This document shows, piece by piece, positions 61,620 through 64,000 of a stretch of 64,000 bases of DNA. The stretch spans positions 31,625,157 through 31,689,156 of the forward strand of contig NC_054875.1 in assembly GCF_018320785.1 (NCBI RefSeq), in the 5' to 3' direction. Positions within the stretch are counted from its first letter, which is position 1, and each line of letters begins with the position of its first letter. The DNA comes from Cheilinus undulatus (lineage: Eukaryota > Chordata > Actinopteri > Labriformes > Labridae). The notes under the pieces were generated by a model that saw only the letters and a list, made by a program, of their open reading frames with translations, ran no database searches and was not told the DNA's origin. The position numbers and the translations under genes were made by a program.

Positions 61620-64000
61620 GAGCTGCGATATACAGCAGCTCCTCGTAACATGAACACATTTTTACAATTTGATGAAAATCAGCAGAGATAGTGAAAGTCC
61701 AAGTGAAATATTCTTTAGACCATGTTTTTCCATCAATTTCCTTATCATTAAGAGCCAGATCATGCTTTATTGCTATATAGATTGATTTATAAAGCTGTGA
61801 AAGCAGCTTTTTTAAATGTATCCCGTCTGTTCTTAAATTATGATCGAGACACTGCAAGGTCAAAAAAAGGCTTTTAAAGTTTGTTTTAAAGGCATTTTTT
61901 CAACATATTTTAGACAAAAAAAAAAATCATGAAAAGCAGTAAAAAAAAAAATAATAATAATCATATTTTAGGATTTAAGAGTCAAAGTTTATTTTAGGGC
62001 TGTCCACATTAGATGTGATGCCATCAAAGTCAATAACTAGTTCATTATTTTTTTAACTGCATACTTTAATATCCCTTTCAATATACTTTGGTTAAACCAC
62101 TGCAACATCTCCCTGCAGCCACATCCATTCAAGATAAGTACACCACTGCTCCTCAGTGTCTCATTTCACTTTAAAAACTCAGTCAAGTGGACAAATCCAA
62201 AGTCATCTGTACCATGCAAATCAAACATTTACCTTTTCATTGTTCCCTTGTTTAAAAAAACAATCCATGACAAGTTCATTTTTCCATGATTAAGTTTGTA
62301 TTATTATCTACAGTCTACCCCAGTTGTCTTGTTTCTTTAAACAACAGGTCTGTATCCAAACTGGAAGTCAGCTGCCCTTAGTTTAAAGGTACAGTGTGTA
62401 ATATTGGAAATAATAACCAAAATGCATAACTAATATTTGTAGTAACCTGGTGGTGCATGATGGTCGGGGGCTGGAGGGGAACCCTCAATGGTAAAGTGCA
62501 GGGTATACACAGGTATACAGACTTTACCCCCTTTTTTTTCAGTCTTCATAAAGTACACCCACACTTTGATCCCCTCTAACACATCATTCACTGGTATGCT
62601 TTATTTTTTTCCAGGATGGCTTTGGCATAACCCGTCTAAATATAACTAATTTGAAGATTGAAGCTAAGTCTATAGCAGTTGCCATTTTGGTCCATCTCCC
62701 TCGCTCACCAGTTCACCTGTGGTATGTTTTAAAGTACGTGGTGTTCAGCTGATCCCAGCCATAACCTCCAAGCTCCCATAGCCACACCCTTTTCTCTCAA
62801 CACACTGGCCCATTCAAATATCTAGTGCTTCTTACGAATCCCTGCTTTCATTAATGCTGATGCACCACATTGCTGCTGCTGGCAAAGCTTAACCTCCTCC
62901 ACCCCAGGCCACCCTTCATAGCATAAAGTTGTTGCACCCTCATTTTAAGATTCATGCTACTATGGATTAATTGCTGTTGTACTAATTTTATTGTATTCAA
63001 TACGCATTGTCATAAATGTATCTGTATGGGGGTTTCTAGCCATGTGCCCCTAGAAAGTGAAAGCATGTTGCTTGACAAACCCAGGAAGCATCTTTTGGGC
63101 AGAGCCTTCTGCGCCAAGTAGAACCAAATGTCCATTTTGTAATAAAATGGTTAAGAGTATTAAAGGAGTGTTCCTGATTTAAATACTCATTTAGTTGTCA
63201 CTAATCAACAGGTTTCTCTCCATTCCATCTAACATTAGGCTTCCCCATTTAATATTGCTGACATGGCCGTGCTTTTGTTTGACTTCCTCCTTCAGTCAGC
63301 TTGCTTCCTGATTGGCTATAGCTCTGTTCGATGCTCATGCGTGCTCGGCTGTCCACTGCGCTCACCACACACAACAGGATCGTAAATTTTAAACATGTTT
63401 TATATTTCTGAACTTAAGTCGGAGCACCTCTGATCAGGTCATAGATGGATATTTTCACCCCAACACACTGCACACCCCAGGATGATCTAACAAGATAATT
63501 TCAAAAACCAATCAATATCAGGCCTTTGCTCACATTGGTCAGAAGAAGGATTCAGCCCAGCAATCAGCAAGATTACCGTGTAGTGTGTGGCCCACTTTAA
63601 ATCGTGGACTGCTGTTTTGAACATACAGGAAGTGATGAGTGTTTCACTGCCTGTGTTTTCTTCTTCTACTTCCTTTCACTAGTAAATATCACGTAACTTT
63701 TATTTTATGCTTACATTATTCCCTTAAAGAAAAGGAACCCATTTTGTCTTATATTCGTTTTTCTAGATTGAATTCTGCTGCTGGTGCTAAAAACATGTTA
63801 GCTAGCAGATGCTAACATTAGCAAGCATGCTAGCATGAGTGTAAATGTACCATGCACACTTATTTGGGGACAGATTGCTAATGTGTTCCTAATCATGTAC
63901 TTTGTTTGTATACTGTAGTACAGTACACTACAGAGCATCTCAAAACGCTCACTGCTGTTTTGCACAAACAGGAAATGACAGCAGTTTAACCATCTGCTAT
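61620..64000. other. Right-end intergenic sequence
   Basis: No gene is seen. About 62383 onward starts TTTAAAGGTACAGTGTGTAA, like the start of a common fish MITE, but I could not pair an end. 63800-63840 has the palindromic GCTAACATTAGCAAGCATGC-type sequence frequent in fish repeats. Confidence 0.45.

Overview
The window looks like ordinary nuclear DNA from a ray-finned fish, probably a percomorph teleost. It has vertebrate genes with short GT-AG introns. The rest is dense with fish-type repeats: Tc1-like elements, hAT-type non-autonomous elements with 8-bp duplications, tRNA-derived SINEs and L2-like tails. I see no bacterial, phage or CRISPR features.

Three genes are present. (1) On the minus strand, 1384-18590, is the N-terminal 60 percent or so of a single-headed inner-arm axonemal dynein heavy chain, best matched to dnah12. 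I could place 45 coding exons; together they make 2,447 codons with no break, ending in AAA4. The stalk, AAA5, AAA6 and C-terminus must lie left of the window. (2) On the plus strand, 20633-22783, is a complete four-exon gid8 of 228 codons, a subunit of the CTLH/GID E3 ubiquitin ligase. (3) On the plus strand, 27843-46285, is a complete 13-exon slc17a9 of 466 codons, the vesicular nucleotide transporter VNUT.

Layout: dnah12 and gid8 are head to head, with roughly 1.3 kb between their first exons. That gap holds a near-consensus RFX X-box close to the dnah12 first exon, as expected for a motile-cilium gene. gid8 and slc17a9 are in tandem. From 48.85 kb to the right end I find no coding sequence. 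That stretch has a repeat-rich part (49-52.9 kb), GC-balanced non-repetitive islands that look like conserved non-coding sequence (53.5-55.3 and 59.6-61.5 kb), two adjacent fold-back elements (56.7-58.1 kb) and AT-rich filler.

The genes do not form a functional pathway: one is a ciliary motor, one a ubiquitin-ligase subunit and one a vesicular ATP transporter. The most interesting points are the X-box between the divergent genes, the second X-box in the 53.5-kb island, the fold-back pair, the nested Tc1 insertion and the possible regulatory desert beyond slc17a9. I found no convincing undescribed system. Gene assignments rest on remembered family sequence and reading-frame continuity, not on a database search.
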